A stretch of DNA of 26,986 bases from a virus, in IMG/VR virus record IMGVR_UViG_3300043446_002583, positions 1 through 26,986 of that record; one strand, 5' to 3'. Position 1 is the first letter of the stretch, and each line of letters opens with the position of its first letter. The position numbers were made by a program, and so were the translations under genes. A model generated the notes under the pieces. That model was given only the letters and a program-made list of their open reading frames with translations. It made no database searches and had not been told where the DNA came from. Shown piece after piece: positions 5,726-12,556 of this stretch.

Positions 5726-5747
5726 CGCTGCCGTCATTTGGCCAAAT

Positions 5748-6179
5748 CTACAAACCGTTCCGCATTGCGTCGAACCGTTTCGCCCGTTCGGCGTCAACGT
5801 ACCATAGAAGATCGCCGAACGCGTCCACGTCGTGGCACGCCTCCCGATATCGGATATACAACCCGGTACAAATCCCGAACACGTCCGCCGTTTCCGCCGT
5901 CAAATCTAACCGTTTCCGGAATTGGATAGCGGCGCTGGTTTGGTTCAACCGCGACAACGTATCAATTTTAGCGGCATGATCCAACACTACTCCCCAGCGT
6001 TGCGCCTCCTCGGGCGGGAGAATGTCCACATAGTCGCTATACATCGCCGTCGCAATTTTGGCACGTTCCAACAGCGCCGGCATAACGTCGTCATTGCCGA
6101 TACAATCCAAACAAATCACCCGGCGCCCAACGGTTTTAATGCCACAAAACCGGCATAACATCGCCGTACTATGAAACAT
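5748..6179 (-). CDS. Zinc-ribbon-containing hypothetical protein
   Basis: A 143-residue protein, last gene of unit 1. The N-terminus carries LCRFCG (residues 8-13) and ICLDCIG (22-28), two CxxC pairs that make a small zinc ribbon. The remaining 110 residues are helical and charged without a recognised family. It starts at 6179 after AAGGGGAAACCA, overlapping the primase-helicase stop by 11 bases. Its place after the primase-helicase suggests a replication or transcription accessory role, but that is inference. Confidence 0.75.
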   Translation of the reverse strand: MFHSTAMLCRFCGIKTVGRRVICLDCIGNDDVMPALLERAKIATAMYSDYVDILPPEEAQRWGVVLDHAAKIDTLSRLNQTSAAIQFRKRLDLTAETADVFGICTGLYIRYREACHDVDAFGDLLWYVDAERAKRFDAMRNGL

Positions 6180-8271
6180 TGGTTTCCCCTTTCGTCAAAT
6201 AGAACAAATCCGTTGCCGCAATGCGGTTATCCTGAATTTGAAGCATACCCAAAATACGCAATAGTTTGTAATAATCGTCGTCTTCCTTCGCCTCGAGTAG
6301 TGCCGCGCGGTACTCAATCGGTACCCGTTTCCATATGTCGTCCGTGATTGGCCGCCATCGGTACCCCTTCGCCCCAAACATGCCCGGCGCTGGTTTATCA
6401 CTCACCGCAATCGATACGTCAATCTTGACGCCGTTCCCCAGCGCCTCGCTGATTTCCGCCGGCGCAAATGCCTTACGGACGCGATCCCCCACCGCTTGGT
6501 ATTTGCCCCGGCCAATTTTCCCGATATACCCGTCAGATTCCAACCGCCCCAATATCATACGTACGTTAGTTGTGGTTTTATCCACTTTGGCGGCAATGTC
6601 GCCGGCGTCGTGGGGTTCGCCGTCAATGAAACATTTCAGTACCCGCCGGCGTTCGCTCCCTACGATGATTTCGACGGCGTCCGCATCTTCGATACGGTGG
6701 CAATTGTGGTACATATCCCAGATAAGCGTAATTGGTTCCTTATCCGGCAAATTTCGGAACCGGGTATCGAGAATGGTAGCGTTTTTGTCCTTATCACTAC
6801 GCTTAATAATGAGCGTTCCGTCAACGGCGCCGGTTAACCCCGTTGTTCCCGATACCTCATCAAATGGATCATCGCTTTTCGCCTTCCGGGTATGGTGAAT
6901 CAAACAAATAACCACGTTGTGTTTGTGTGCCAACCGCTGAATTGGTTTAATTGCGTTGTAATCCTGTGCATATGCTGGGGTTCGTGGATCCGCCGGTTCG
7001 CGGAAGTTTTGCAATACGTCAATTACGACAAACCGTACTTTTGGGTTTGACGTCAAATACCCGTCTAATTGCGCCAACGCCTCAACCCCGCGTAAATTCC
7101 ACGTTTCACTAAATCCGAAATGCAACCCCGCCGGCCATGTTTCGTTTAGTAGATGCATCAGTTTCAACCGCTGGGAAATGCCGTTTTCATTGCCTTCCAA
7201 ATCGAGATATAACGCTTCGTGTTTCGTTGCGTTGAAACTGCCGAACACCATTCCGCCTTTCGCAACTTGTAACAACACATGAAGCATTAGCCACGATTTT
7301 TTAGACTTGGGTTTACCAACGACCAGATAACACCCGGGGATAAATAACTCGTCAACGATGAAATCCGGCGGCGCAAATTCGATACCCTGTAAATCGGCGG
7401 CCGTAATCGTTTTGGGCGGTACAAATGCGACGGTTTCGAGCGGCGGCAATTTGTAAATGCTGGTTGGATCGTCGGTGTACTTCAAATAGTCGCATACGTC
7501 GCCGCCCTTATCCAATCCCAAATCAACCGTACGGGCAATGTAGCGAAATCCGATTAATTGCGATTGTAATTTGACGGCCGCATTGCGTCCGGCAATGTCG
7601 CAATCCAGCGCTATCACAATATGGTTGCCCGCTGGGTATTTGCTTACCAACTCTTCGAGCAGCGTTTCCGATACGGTGCGTTCGCTCCCCGTGGTTTGGC
7701 AAAACGTCGGCAAACCCTTAATTTGGCCAACCACGGCGGATATTTCCCCGTTCACCATGATTAACGGCGTTTTGGTTTTGGCGGCAATGTCTAACGCCTC
7801 GGCTAATAAATACCAGCATGAGCGGTACCCCTTCGCATGTTGGTACCGGGGTTGCATACCGTCCAAATAGCGGTAGCGCTCCCCAGAACGGGTTATAAAT
7901 CGGAACCCGTTCCGTTTCCCGCTGGTGTAGACGTGCCACCCATAGCGGGTTAATTGCTCAACCGTAACGCCGTGATCGGCGGCGTATTCCTCGGCGGTTT
8001 GCGCCCGCTTGGTATCGGCGGCGCGCGGTTTCTCCCGTTGTATGCCGCACATATCCGCCAATGAGTACAACGAATACCCGGCGTTGTTGCGGGTTCTGTC
8101 TACCGCCGTGCCGGATTCGTCGCCGGTAATCATCACCTCGAAACTCTTACTATCCGCCGTTGGATCCCACGGGCGATTACCGATATAAACGCCGTCTTTC
8201 GTTTCGACAAACCCGCGCTCTAATAGATAGTCAATCACCCGGCGGGCGGTACTGGTATTACTAATATACAT
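6169..8271 (-). CDS. TOPRIM primase / RecA-like helicase (RepA/AAA_25 type)
   Basis: A 700-residue replication protein. Residues about 165-255 form a TOPRIM domain with Glu176 (MVNGEIS) and the ALDCDIAG motif (Asp223, Asp225). Residues about 295-500 form a RecA-fold ATPase: the Walker A variant GKPKSKKS (319-326), Walker B VVID (415-418) and LIHHTRK (457-463), all typical of the RepA/AAA_25 helicase group. After about residue 520 there is a winged-helix-like segment (AGDIAAKVDKTTTNVRMILGRLESDGYIGKIGRG). I see no zinc-binding primase domain at the N-terminus. It presumably unwinds and primes phage DNA with host polymerase. No DNA polymerase is encoded. The start site is weak (AGG 8 bases before the ATG), just after a hairpin at 8287-8313. 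Confidence 0.9.
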   Translation of the reverse strand: MYISNTSTARRVIDYLLERGFVETKDGVYIGNRPWDPTADSKSFEVMITGDESGTAVDRTRNNAGYSLYSLADMCGIQREKPRAADTKRAQTAEEYAADHGVTVEQLTRYGWHVYTSGKRNGFRFITRSGERYRYLDGMQPRYQHAKGYRSCWYLLAEALDIAAKTKTPLIMVNGEISAVVGQIKGLPTFCQTTGSERTVSETLLEELVSKYPAGNHIVIALDCDIAGRNAAVKLQSQLIGFRYIARTVDLGLDKGGDVCDYLKYTDDPTSIYKLPPLETVAFVPPKTITAADLQGIEFAPPDFIVDELFIPGCYLVVGKPKSKKSWLMLHVLLQVAKGGMVFGSFNATKHEALYLDLEGNENGISQRLKLMHLLNETWPAGLHFGFSETWNLRGVEALAQLDGYLTSNPKVRFVVIDVLQNFREPADPRTPAYAQDYNAIKPIQRLAHKHNVVICLIHHTRKAKSDDPFDEVSGTTGLTGAVDGTLIIKRSDKDKNATILDTRFRNLPDKEPITLIWDMYHNCHRIEDADAVEIIVGSERRRVLKCFIDGEPHDAGDIAAKVDKTTTNVRMILGRLESDGYIGKIGRGKYQAVGDRVRKAFAPAEISEALGNGVKIDVSIAVSDKPAPGMFGAKGYRWRPITDDIWKRVPIEYRAALLEAKEDDDYYKLLRILGMLQIQDNRIAATDLFYLTKGETNVS

Positions 8272-8286
8272 AGTGGTGCCTATGAT

Positions 8287-8313
8287 GCCGCCCGGGGTTT
8301 CCCCACGGGCGGC
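8287..8313 (-). ncRNA. Intergenic hairpin before the primase-helicase gene
   Basis: GCCGCCCG (8287-8294) pairs with CGGGCGGC (8306-8313), with inner GGG/CCC pairs around TTT and one bulged A. It fills the gap between the SSB-like gene and the primase-helicase gene. There is no T-run after it on the minus strand. It may lower read-through or protect mRNA. Confidence 0.6.
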
Positions 8314-8328
8314 GGTAGATGCGGATTA

Positions 8329-9111
8329 TTAGAACGGTTTAATTTCGTCATCGGCGTACGGTTGGGGTTCGTTGTGGGATTCCTCGCGCATATGAACGGG
8401 CAATGGTTGGGCGTCGTGTCCGCCCCGGCGTTGTTTCGCCCAATCGGCAAATTGAATCACCAATTCCGCGCCCAGTTGCAACCGTTCGGTGCCAACGTAC
8501 AATTTGTTGATTGTATCCATTGACGGTTCATATTTGGGGTTACATACCGGGATTGTTACGGTAGATCCGTGCCCCGTGCTGGTGTAGACGGGTTGCCCCT
8601 TCTTGTCCGTTGGCGGTACGATTGGGATATACAACGCCCAACCCGGGAACGCCATTTTCCCCGATTTGCGGGCAAATGCGCCAATGCTGGTATGGAACGT
8701 TTCCATTACGCCGCCCTTGCCATAAATTGCCCGGCTAATCATGCCCTTGGTTACCAGTACCGCCGGTTCGTCGATGCCCCGTACAAACCCGATTTGCTCG
8801 CTATATTTTCGGCTGCCGGGTTCGTAATGTCCTAACCAAACCGTACGTTTCGTTTGGGGATCCGTGGTAAACCACTGCTCCCGGTACGCAATTGGCGCAA
8901 ACCACAATTCCCCAGTGCTATACCCGTCCTCGTCCGGGAACCGTTGGGAAACCGCCCAACCCTCCCCAGCGTCCGCGGTTTTGGTGTAGAATTCGCCGTT
9001 GGTGCGTACCGTTTTGGCGTCTACCCCGTTGAAATAGTAGATGCGCGGCAGATTGTCGCCCGTGGTTTCCTGTTTGTAATCCAATCCTTTGATGTCGTCA
9101 AAAATACTCAT
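8329..9111 (-). CDS. Probable phage single-stranded-DNA-binding protein
   Basis: A 260-residue protein directly before the primase-helicase. The body is beta-rich with many aromatic residues (GELWFAPIAYREQWF, GWALYIPIVPP), compatible with a DNA-binding OB-type fold, but I do not recognise a named family. The C-terminus is disordered and ends ADDEIKPF, which imitates the acidic tip ending in Pro-Phe of bacterial SSB proteins (DDDIPF) that recruits partner enzymes. It starts at 9111 after GGAGGAGAACCAGTA. SSB is an inference from the tail and position; a recombination or nucleotide-binding protein remains possible. Confidence 0.6.
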   Translation of the reverse strand: MSIFDDIKGLDYKQETTGDNLPRIYYFNGVDAKTVRTNGEFYTKTADAGEGWAVSQRFPDEDGYSTGELWFAPIAYREQWFTTDPQTKRTVWLGHYEPGSRKYSEQIGFVRGIDEPAVLVTKGMISRAIYGKGGVMETFHTSIGAFARKSGKMAFPGWALYIPIVPPTDKKGQPVYTSTGHGSTVTIPVCNPKYEPSMDTINKLYVGTERLQLGAELVIQFADWAKQRRGGHDAQPLPVHMREESHNEPQPYADDEIKPF

Positions 9112-9305
9112 TACTGGTTCTCCTCCATACGAATACCGCGCGCGGCGGCCGCTTCAATAATACACAACCGAATAATCCGGGAAATGCTGGGCGGCGCCCC
9201 CGCCTTGGATTTCATGAGTTGTAACCCGATTTCCCACAACGCCCGCATTTCCCCCGCCGTTATGCTGATGTTTTGGCGGTACCACTTCTTCGTTTGTTCC
9301 GTCAT
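9111..9305 (-). CDS. Ribbon-helix-helix-like small protein
   Basis: A 64-residue protein (starting MTEQTKKWYRQN). I chose the ATG at 9305, which follows GGGGGG and overlaps the upstream stop as ATGA, over one nine codons earlier. The pattern QNISITAGEMRALWEIGLQLM, then SISRIIRLCIIEAAAARG, matches strand-helix-helix. It is coupled to the SSB-like gene by TAATG. A DNA-binding regulator is plausible. Confidence 0.65.
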   Translation of the reverse strand: MTEQTKKWYRQNISITAGEMRALWEIGLQLMKSKAGAPPSISRIIRLCIIEAAAARGIRMEENQ

Positions 9306-9478
9306 GCCGTCCCCCCTTGCGCCCGGATCCATACCCGGGCGCGCGCTAATGCCTCATCAAATTTCAATTCGGCGGCGGTGTAGACTTCGCGCCGCTCGAA
9401 TACCACAATAGCCAGATACCCGCCGGATTTGGTTGTATAGACGTTCACCGTATACGCGCCGTATTTGTAGGATTTCAT
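9302..9478 (-). CDS. Small hypothetical protein
   Basis: A 58-residue basic protein (starting MKSYKYGAYTVNVYTTKSGG, ending RAQGGTA). It is short and easily missed, but ATGA overlaps on both sides fix it in the operon: its start lies in the stop of the gene at 9475-9756, and its stop lies in the start of the 9111-9305 gene. It has a beta start and a helical end (TAAELKFDEALARARVWI). Function unknown. Confidence 0.72.
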   Translation of the reverse strand: MKSYKYGAYTVNVYTTKSGGYLAIVVFERREVYTAAELKFDEALARARVWIRAQGGTA

Positions 9479-9756
9479 AGTATACCATCACTTACGCCGG
9501 CGTTTTTACTCACGATCCCCGCCCAGCGTTCCAACTCATACGCCGCCGCATTGCGTACCGTCCGTATCATGTTGGCCAATTGTTCGGCGTTGCGGACGTT
9601 GTCGAATTGCTGCCGAACGATTGGGAGCGCCCCGGGTTCCCGGGCGTCAATATATGCGGTTGCTGTCCAATGCGTAGCCCCCATTGGTTTTACACAATCA
9701 ATAAACAGCGTTACGCCCTCCCGCAAATCGTGGTATTCCTGAAATTGATACATCAT
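9475..9756 (-). CDS. Hypothetical protein
   Basis: A 93-residue protein of unknown function. The chosen ATG at 9756 follows GGGGGA and 9 bases; eight more codons upstream are open but overlap the previous gene. The first half looks like beta strands (GVTLFIDCVKPMGATHWTATAYIDAR), the second is helical (NAEQLANMIRTVRNAAAYELERWAGIV). Confidence 0.68.
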   Translation of the reverse strand: MMYQFQEYHDLREGVTLFIDCVKPMGATHWTATAYIDAREPGALPIVRQQFDNVRNAEQLANMIRTVRNAAAYELERWAGIVSKNAGVSDGIL

Positions 9757-9760
9757 GGTA

Positions 9761-9970
9761 CTAATTCCCCCAGTTCGCAATAATTGCGCCGTACACGTTC
9801 ACCACGTCCGCCCAACGCTGGTAAATGAACCCGTCCAAATAGCGGCCGTCGATCATAACCGTAGCCTTGATGCGTTCCGCCGTGATGAAACGGACGGGCG
9901 TAATCGTGATTGTGTGTTTGCCATTGGTTGCCACAAACGGGCGGGGTAATTCGCGGTACTGCTGGTTCAT
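9761..9970 (-). CDS. Small MNQQY-type gene of the hairpin cassette array
   Basis: A 69-residue protein (MNQQYRELPRPF...). Its body is a small beta-rich basic protein of unknown function. It shares the first five residues MNQQY with the gene at 10293-10526 and MNQQ with 10585-10800, at DNA level ATGAACCAGCAG, while the bodies do not align. It follows 48-bp block A (9980-10027). Confidence 0.68.
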   Translation of the reverse strand: MNQQYRELPRPFVATNGKHTITITPVRFITAERIKATVMIDGRYLDGFIYQRWADVVNVYGAIIANWGN

Positions 9971-9979
9971 GTTCCTACT

Positions 9980-10027
9980 CTCCTTGTTGGTTGGGCGCCG
10001 GGGATTTCCCGGCGCCCGGGCGGTTGT
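9980..10027 (-). repeat. Intergenic hairpin block A
   Basis: A 48-base block filling the gap between two small genes. Arms GGGCGCCGGG (9993-10002) and CCCGGCGCCC (10008-10017) enclose a 5-base loop. On the minus strand it is followed by AACCAACAAGGAG, the ribosome site of the next gene. It is identical to block B. Confidence 0.92.
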
Positions 10028-10237
10028 CTAGTAATGCGTAAATGTTGCGATATACTCGGCGCCGTCAATAAACGTAATCGAATATACGCGAATTGTTGCG
10101 GTTTTGTCTACCAATGTTTGCATACCCTTATTTAATTCCCGCATGTGGTTTTTCGTCGCCTTGTCGTGTGCCAACCCGCGCAAATGCCCAAATTGTAGAA
10201 TTACGCCCGTTGGGGTTTTGAGTGTTACAAGTTTCAT
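10028..10237 (-). CDS. Small gene of the hairpin cassette array
   Basis: A 69-residue basic protein (MKLVTLKTPTGVILQFG...) of unknown function. It lies between blocks A and B and starts after AAGGAGAACCAGCA. Beta segments flank a Lys/His-rich middle (LAHDKATKNHMRELNKGM). It lacks the MNQQ start of its neighbours, but its ribosome site contains the same GAACCAGCA word. Confidence 0.68.
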   Translation of the reverse strand: MKLVTLKTPTGVILQFGHLRGLAHDKATKNHMRELNKGMQTLVDKTATIRVYSITFIDGAEYIATFTHY

Positions 10238-10245
10238 TGCTGGTT

Positions 10246-10293
10246 CTCCTTGTTGGTTGGGCGCCGGGGATTTCCCGGCGCCCGGGCGGTTGT
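10246..10293 (-). repeat. Intergenic hairpin block B
   Basis: Second copy of the 48-base block, identical to block A. Arms at 10259-10268 and 10274-10283. It starts right at the stop codon of the upstream gene and ends at the ribosome site of the downstream gene. Confidence 0.92.
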
Positions 10294-10526
10294 TATTCCT
10301 CGATCAATTCCAAATCACGAATGTTGTACTCGTACATAATTGGCGTTTTGGTAGTGCGGCACAAACCGGCATTGCACATAATGTAATTGCCTTTTTTGTC
10401 CGGCGTGAATGAATACCCAACGATTGCGCCGGATCCCATTACTACCCGTTTCAACCGTTCCCCAGTAACGGCGGTTACGATGCTCCCGCGCCCAAATCCC
10501 TTTAATACTCGGTACTGCTGGTTCAT
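10293..10526 (-). CDS. Small MNQQY-type gene of the hairpin cassette array
   Basis: A 77-residue protein (MNQQYRVLKGFGRGSIV...). The first 50 residues are Gly-rich beta (TAVTGERLKRVVMGSGAIVGYSF); the end holds two cysteines (MCNAGLCR) and an acidic tail. Function unknown. It sits between blocks B and C. Confidence 0.68.
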   Translation of the reverse strand: MNQQYRVLKGFGRGSIVTAVTGERLKRVVMGSGAIVGYSFTPDKKGNYIMCNAGLCRTTKTPIMYEYNIRDLELIEE

Positions 10527-10536
10527 GGTTCCTTTT

Positions 10537-10584
10537 CTCCTTCTTGGTTGGGCGCCGGGGATTTCCCGGCGCCCGGGCGGTTGT
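10537..10584 (-). repeat. Intergenic hairpin block C
   Basis: Third copy of the 48-base block, one base different from A and B (C for G at the seventh base). Arms at 10550-10559 and 10565-10574. Same position between a stop codon and a ribosome site. Confidence 0.92.
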
Positions 10585-10800
10585 TTAGATCTGATTAAAC
10601 CATTCGGGCATTGGTTCGCCGTTGTACCCCATCATAAGCGCCGTTGCGTGGTCATCTTGGCCGGTGCGTTCGAACGCTTCCGCCACCAATTCGATATTTG
10701 GCGCGTTCAATTCGCGCATCTGCCGTCCAATCATGAATACGTTTTTGATTGTCAACAACTCGGCCTTGGTGCGGATTTTGGCGGTAAACTGCTGGTTCAT
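10585..10800 (-). CDS. First gene of unit 1; small MNQQ-type protein
   Basis: A 71-residue helical protein (MNQQFTAKIRTKAELL...) directly after the unit 1 promoter. The site AAGGAG lies 8 bases before the ATG. It is probably among the first phage proteins made. The sequence has no cysteine or membrane segment, and ends GEPMPEWFNQI. I recognise no family. Early small phage genes often act on host functions, but nothing here shows the target. Confidence 0.72.
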   Translation of the reverse strand: MNQQFTAKIRTKAELLTIKNVFMIGRQMRELNAPNIELVAEAFERTGQDDHATALMMGYNGEPMPEWFNQI

Positions 10801-10838
10801 GGTTCGTTCTCCTTATTACTATCATTCAACCCAACACT

Positions 10839-10867
10839 ACTATACACCATATGTAATTATGTGTCAA
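10839..10867 (-). promoter_or_regulatory. Sigma-70-type promoter of unit 1
   Basis: On the minus strand TTGACA (10862-10867), a 17-base spacer, then TATAGT (10839-10844). It is near-perfect consensus and lies 39 bases before the first early gene, in AT-rich sequence just after the structural terminator. Confidence 0.88.
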
Positions 10868-10917
10868 TACCAAAATACCAATATCATGCAAATATCATGT
10901 AATTCTCATAAAACACT

Positions 10918-10952
10918 ACGCCCGCGTCAATGCTAGCAATTGACGCGGGCGT
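10918..10952 (-). terminator. Terminator of the structural genes
   Basis: Arms ACGCCCGCGTCAAT (10918-10931) and ATTGACGCGGGCGT (10939-10952) pair perfectly around a 7-base loop. On the minus strand AGTGTTTTATG follows, a short T-run. It lies between the last tail gene (stop at 11008) and the unit 1 promoter. Confidence 0.8.
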
Positions 10953-11007
10953 AATGCACGTTATTAGTGATCTAGTTTTTCCACCAGATACCAACACCGG
11001 CATTATA

Positions 11008-11478
11008 TCACGGAATAGCGCCGGTGAGTTGCACAATAGATAGTATTGGGGATTCCTGCAGCACGCCTTCGGCGGCAACGTTAAGCGTTGTATTTGCGGA
11101 CGGCGTAACGGTTATACGTAGCGTATCACCGGTTGAGTAGTACCGCATAAATGCGCCAACGTGTCGCGTCGTTGCGGTTGAGTAAAACATAAAATTCCCT
11201 ATCAATGTCCCGTTCACCGTGACAGATGCAAACCCGGTAACGTTTGCCGCATATTGGAGGGATAATTCCAACAAGTAAAACCCGCTGGTTGGTATGGTTA
11301 CGTCGGTTGTTGCCCACGTAATCCCAATACCGCGCGTTTGTGATTGCCATGTAATCACCGTTCCCGTTGACAAAACCGCTAATGATGCCGTTCTCGTCAA
11401 TGTCAACGCCGCAAACGGCGTTTCGTTGCGCCGTACTACTTCCGCCTGTCGTTGATCAAATTGGTTGCTAGATTGCAT
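11008..11478 (-). CDS. Distal tail protein with C1q/TNF-like jelly-roll
   Basis: A 156-residue protein, last of the tail genes. After a short N-terminal helix rich in Gln and Arg, residues 20-155 are all short beta strands with the pattern of a compact jelly-roll (TIPTSGFYLLELSLQYAAN, ASVTVNGTLIGNFMF, DTLRITVTPSANTTLNV). This layout fits the C1q/TNF-like head domains found in phage receptor-binding proteins. It overlaps the hub gene by 11 bases. Host binding is inferred from fold impression and position after the hub. Confidence 0.65.
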   Translation of the reverse strand: MQSSNQFDQRQAEVVRRNETPFAALTLTRTASLAVLSTGTVITWQSQTRGIGITWATTDVTIPTSGFYLLELSLQYAANVTGFASVTVNGTLIGNFMFYSTATTRHVGAFMRYYSTGDTLRITVTPSANTTLNVAAEGVLQESPILSIVQLTGAIP

Positions 11479-12556
11479 TTAATTCTACTTTCACCGATTC
11501 CCGCCCGGCGCTATCAATCCCCAGTTTCACGCCGTAAATTTTTTGTGAAACCGTGGTTGTACCGGTGTACACGCTGACTAAATCCCCTATGAAATAGTGA
11601 ACGCCGTATAGCGCGCTGGGGATTTGCACAATATCGGCGTCATACGTAACCCGCCCGCGCGTAAACGCCCCCAATTCCGCACTACCGATATTTTGGAGCG
11701 CTGCCGTTGTGGTTTGGCCGTTGCGGGCGTCTACCCAAATTTCCCGGCTATCAATGCCCGTTGATAGTACTGCCGGCCGGGTTACGATTTGCCGGGCGGA
11801 TTCCGTACCCGCTCCCGCAACAATAGCGGTTGTTGCGTCTTTTAATCGTGGTTCGGAAATCGTTAGCCGCCCAATGCTGCCCTTTTCAACGCTGAATTGG
11901 ACGGACGCGGTGCGATCCGTTCCACGTTGCCCGGTATACCATGTAAACGTATACGTGGTTGGCGCCGTATAGATGACGGCAAAATCACCGCCGGCCAATT
12001 CCTGAATTTTTTGCATTGCGGATAACAGATTTTCCCCCGCTACGCTGATGGTAATACTATTCCCGGCGCCCGTGGTTGCGGCCGTGGTTGCGCCGGATAA
12101 TACCCCAGATAAAAACCGCCCGTTTGCCGTGGTTGCTAAACTCCCCAGATTATAGTTAAACAACGTTTTTAGCACAGTTTCCGCCGGTTGCGCGCTAAAC
12201 GTCGAGCGATTGGCAACGCCGGCATACCATGCAATGACGCGGTTTTGTAGCAACCACTCAAACCCCGCCGCAATGATTTTACGGGTTGTAATCGGCGCAA
12301 TTTCGGTTACTGAATCAACCACGATCCCCGCAAACTCACGGGTAACCGGAATTCCAAGCGCTGAATCCTGACGGTACACCTCAACATATACCCCGTATGT
12401 GAAACTAGAAAAATAGTAGTTGTCACTCGTCAACACGATTTGCGCCAAATCGAACGCATTGAGTACCCGGCTAACATTGACGGATATAAACCCCGTCACG
12501 TTCCCCACGGCAACCCCGGCGCTGGTATACAATTGTACGGTGTAGATTGGTGCCAT
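11468..12556 (-). CDS. Tail hub / Gp37-like baseplate protein
   Basis: A 362-residue protein resembling the siphophage ReqiPepy6 Gp37-like family, the baseplate hub that closes the tail tip. Recognisable parts are the N-terminal beta sandwich (YTVQLYTSAGVAVGNV, VEVYRQDSAL, FAGIVVDSV), the central block with FEWLLQNRVI and the ADETVLKTL-like helix AQPAETVLKTLFN, and a C-terminal half with GDLVSVYTG and ESVKVELNAI. It overlaps the preceding gene as TAATG. The order Dit, appendage, hub and jelly-roll is consistent with a siphovirus tail tip. Confidence 0.75.
   Translation of the reverse strand: MAPIYTVQLYTSAGVAVGNVTGFISVNVSRVLNAFDLAQIVLTSDNYYFSSFTYGVYVEVYRQDSALGIPVTREFAGIVVDSVTEIAPITTRKIIAAGFEWLLQNRVIAWYAGVANRSTFSAQPAETVLKTLFNYNLGSLATTANGRFLSGVLSGATTAATTGAGNSITISVAGENLLSAMQKIQELAGGDFAVIYTAPTTYTFTWYTGQRGTDRTASVQFSVEKGSIGRLTISEPRLKDATTAIVAGAGTESARQIVTRPAVLSTGIDSREIWVDARNGQTTTAALQNIGSAELGAFTRGRVTYDADIVQIPSALYGVHYFIGDLVSVYTGTTTVSQKIYGVKLGIDSAGRESVKVELNAI

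Larger units (their letters stand above)
4309..5747. other. Gene-free control and repeat region, candidate origin
   Basis: About 1.4 kb without a credible gene. From right to left it holds the unit 1 terminator (5701-5725), four 21-bp tandem repeats (5581-5658), AT-rich ATAACA repeats (about 5481-5562), two perfect inverted repeats (5323-5350, 5426-5450), a long set of GC-rich repeats (4652-5265), another perfect inverted repeat (4604-4638), and the unit 2 promoter (4348-4376). GC-rich repeats keep several frames open on both strands at once, so long open frames there mean nothing. Iteron-like repeats next to an AT-rich tract are typical of replication origins; this assignment is inference. 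Confidence 0.65.

Noticed and set aside
5585-5929. Plus-strand frame beginning with a repeated LLLASVY heptapeptide
   Set aside because: The heptapeptide only mirrors the 21-bp DNA repeats, and the rest runs antisense through the terminator and the zinc-ribbon gene.
9980-10584. The three 48-bp hairpin blocks as ordinary rho-independent terminators
   Set aside because: On the minus strand the stem is followed by AACCAACAAGG and not a T-run, and termination there would cut off the replication genes.
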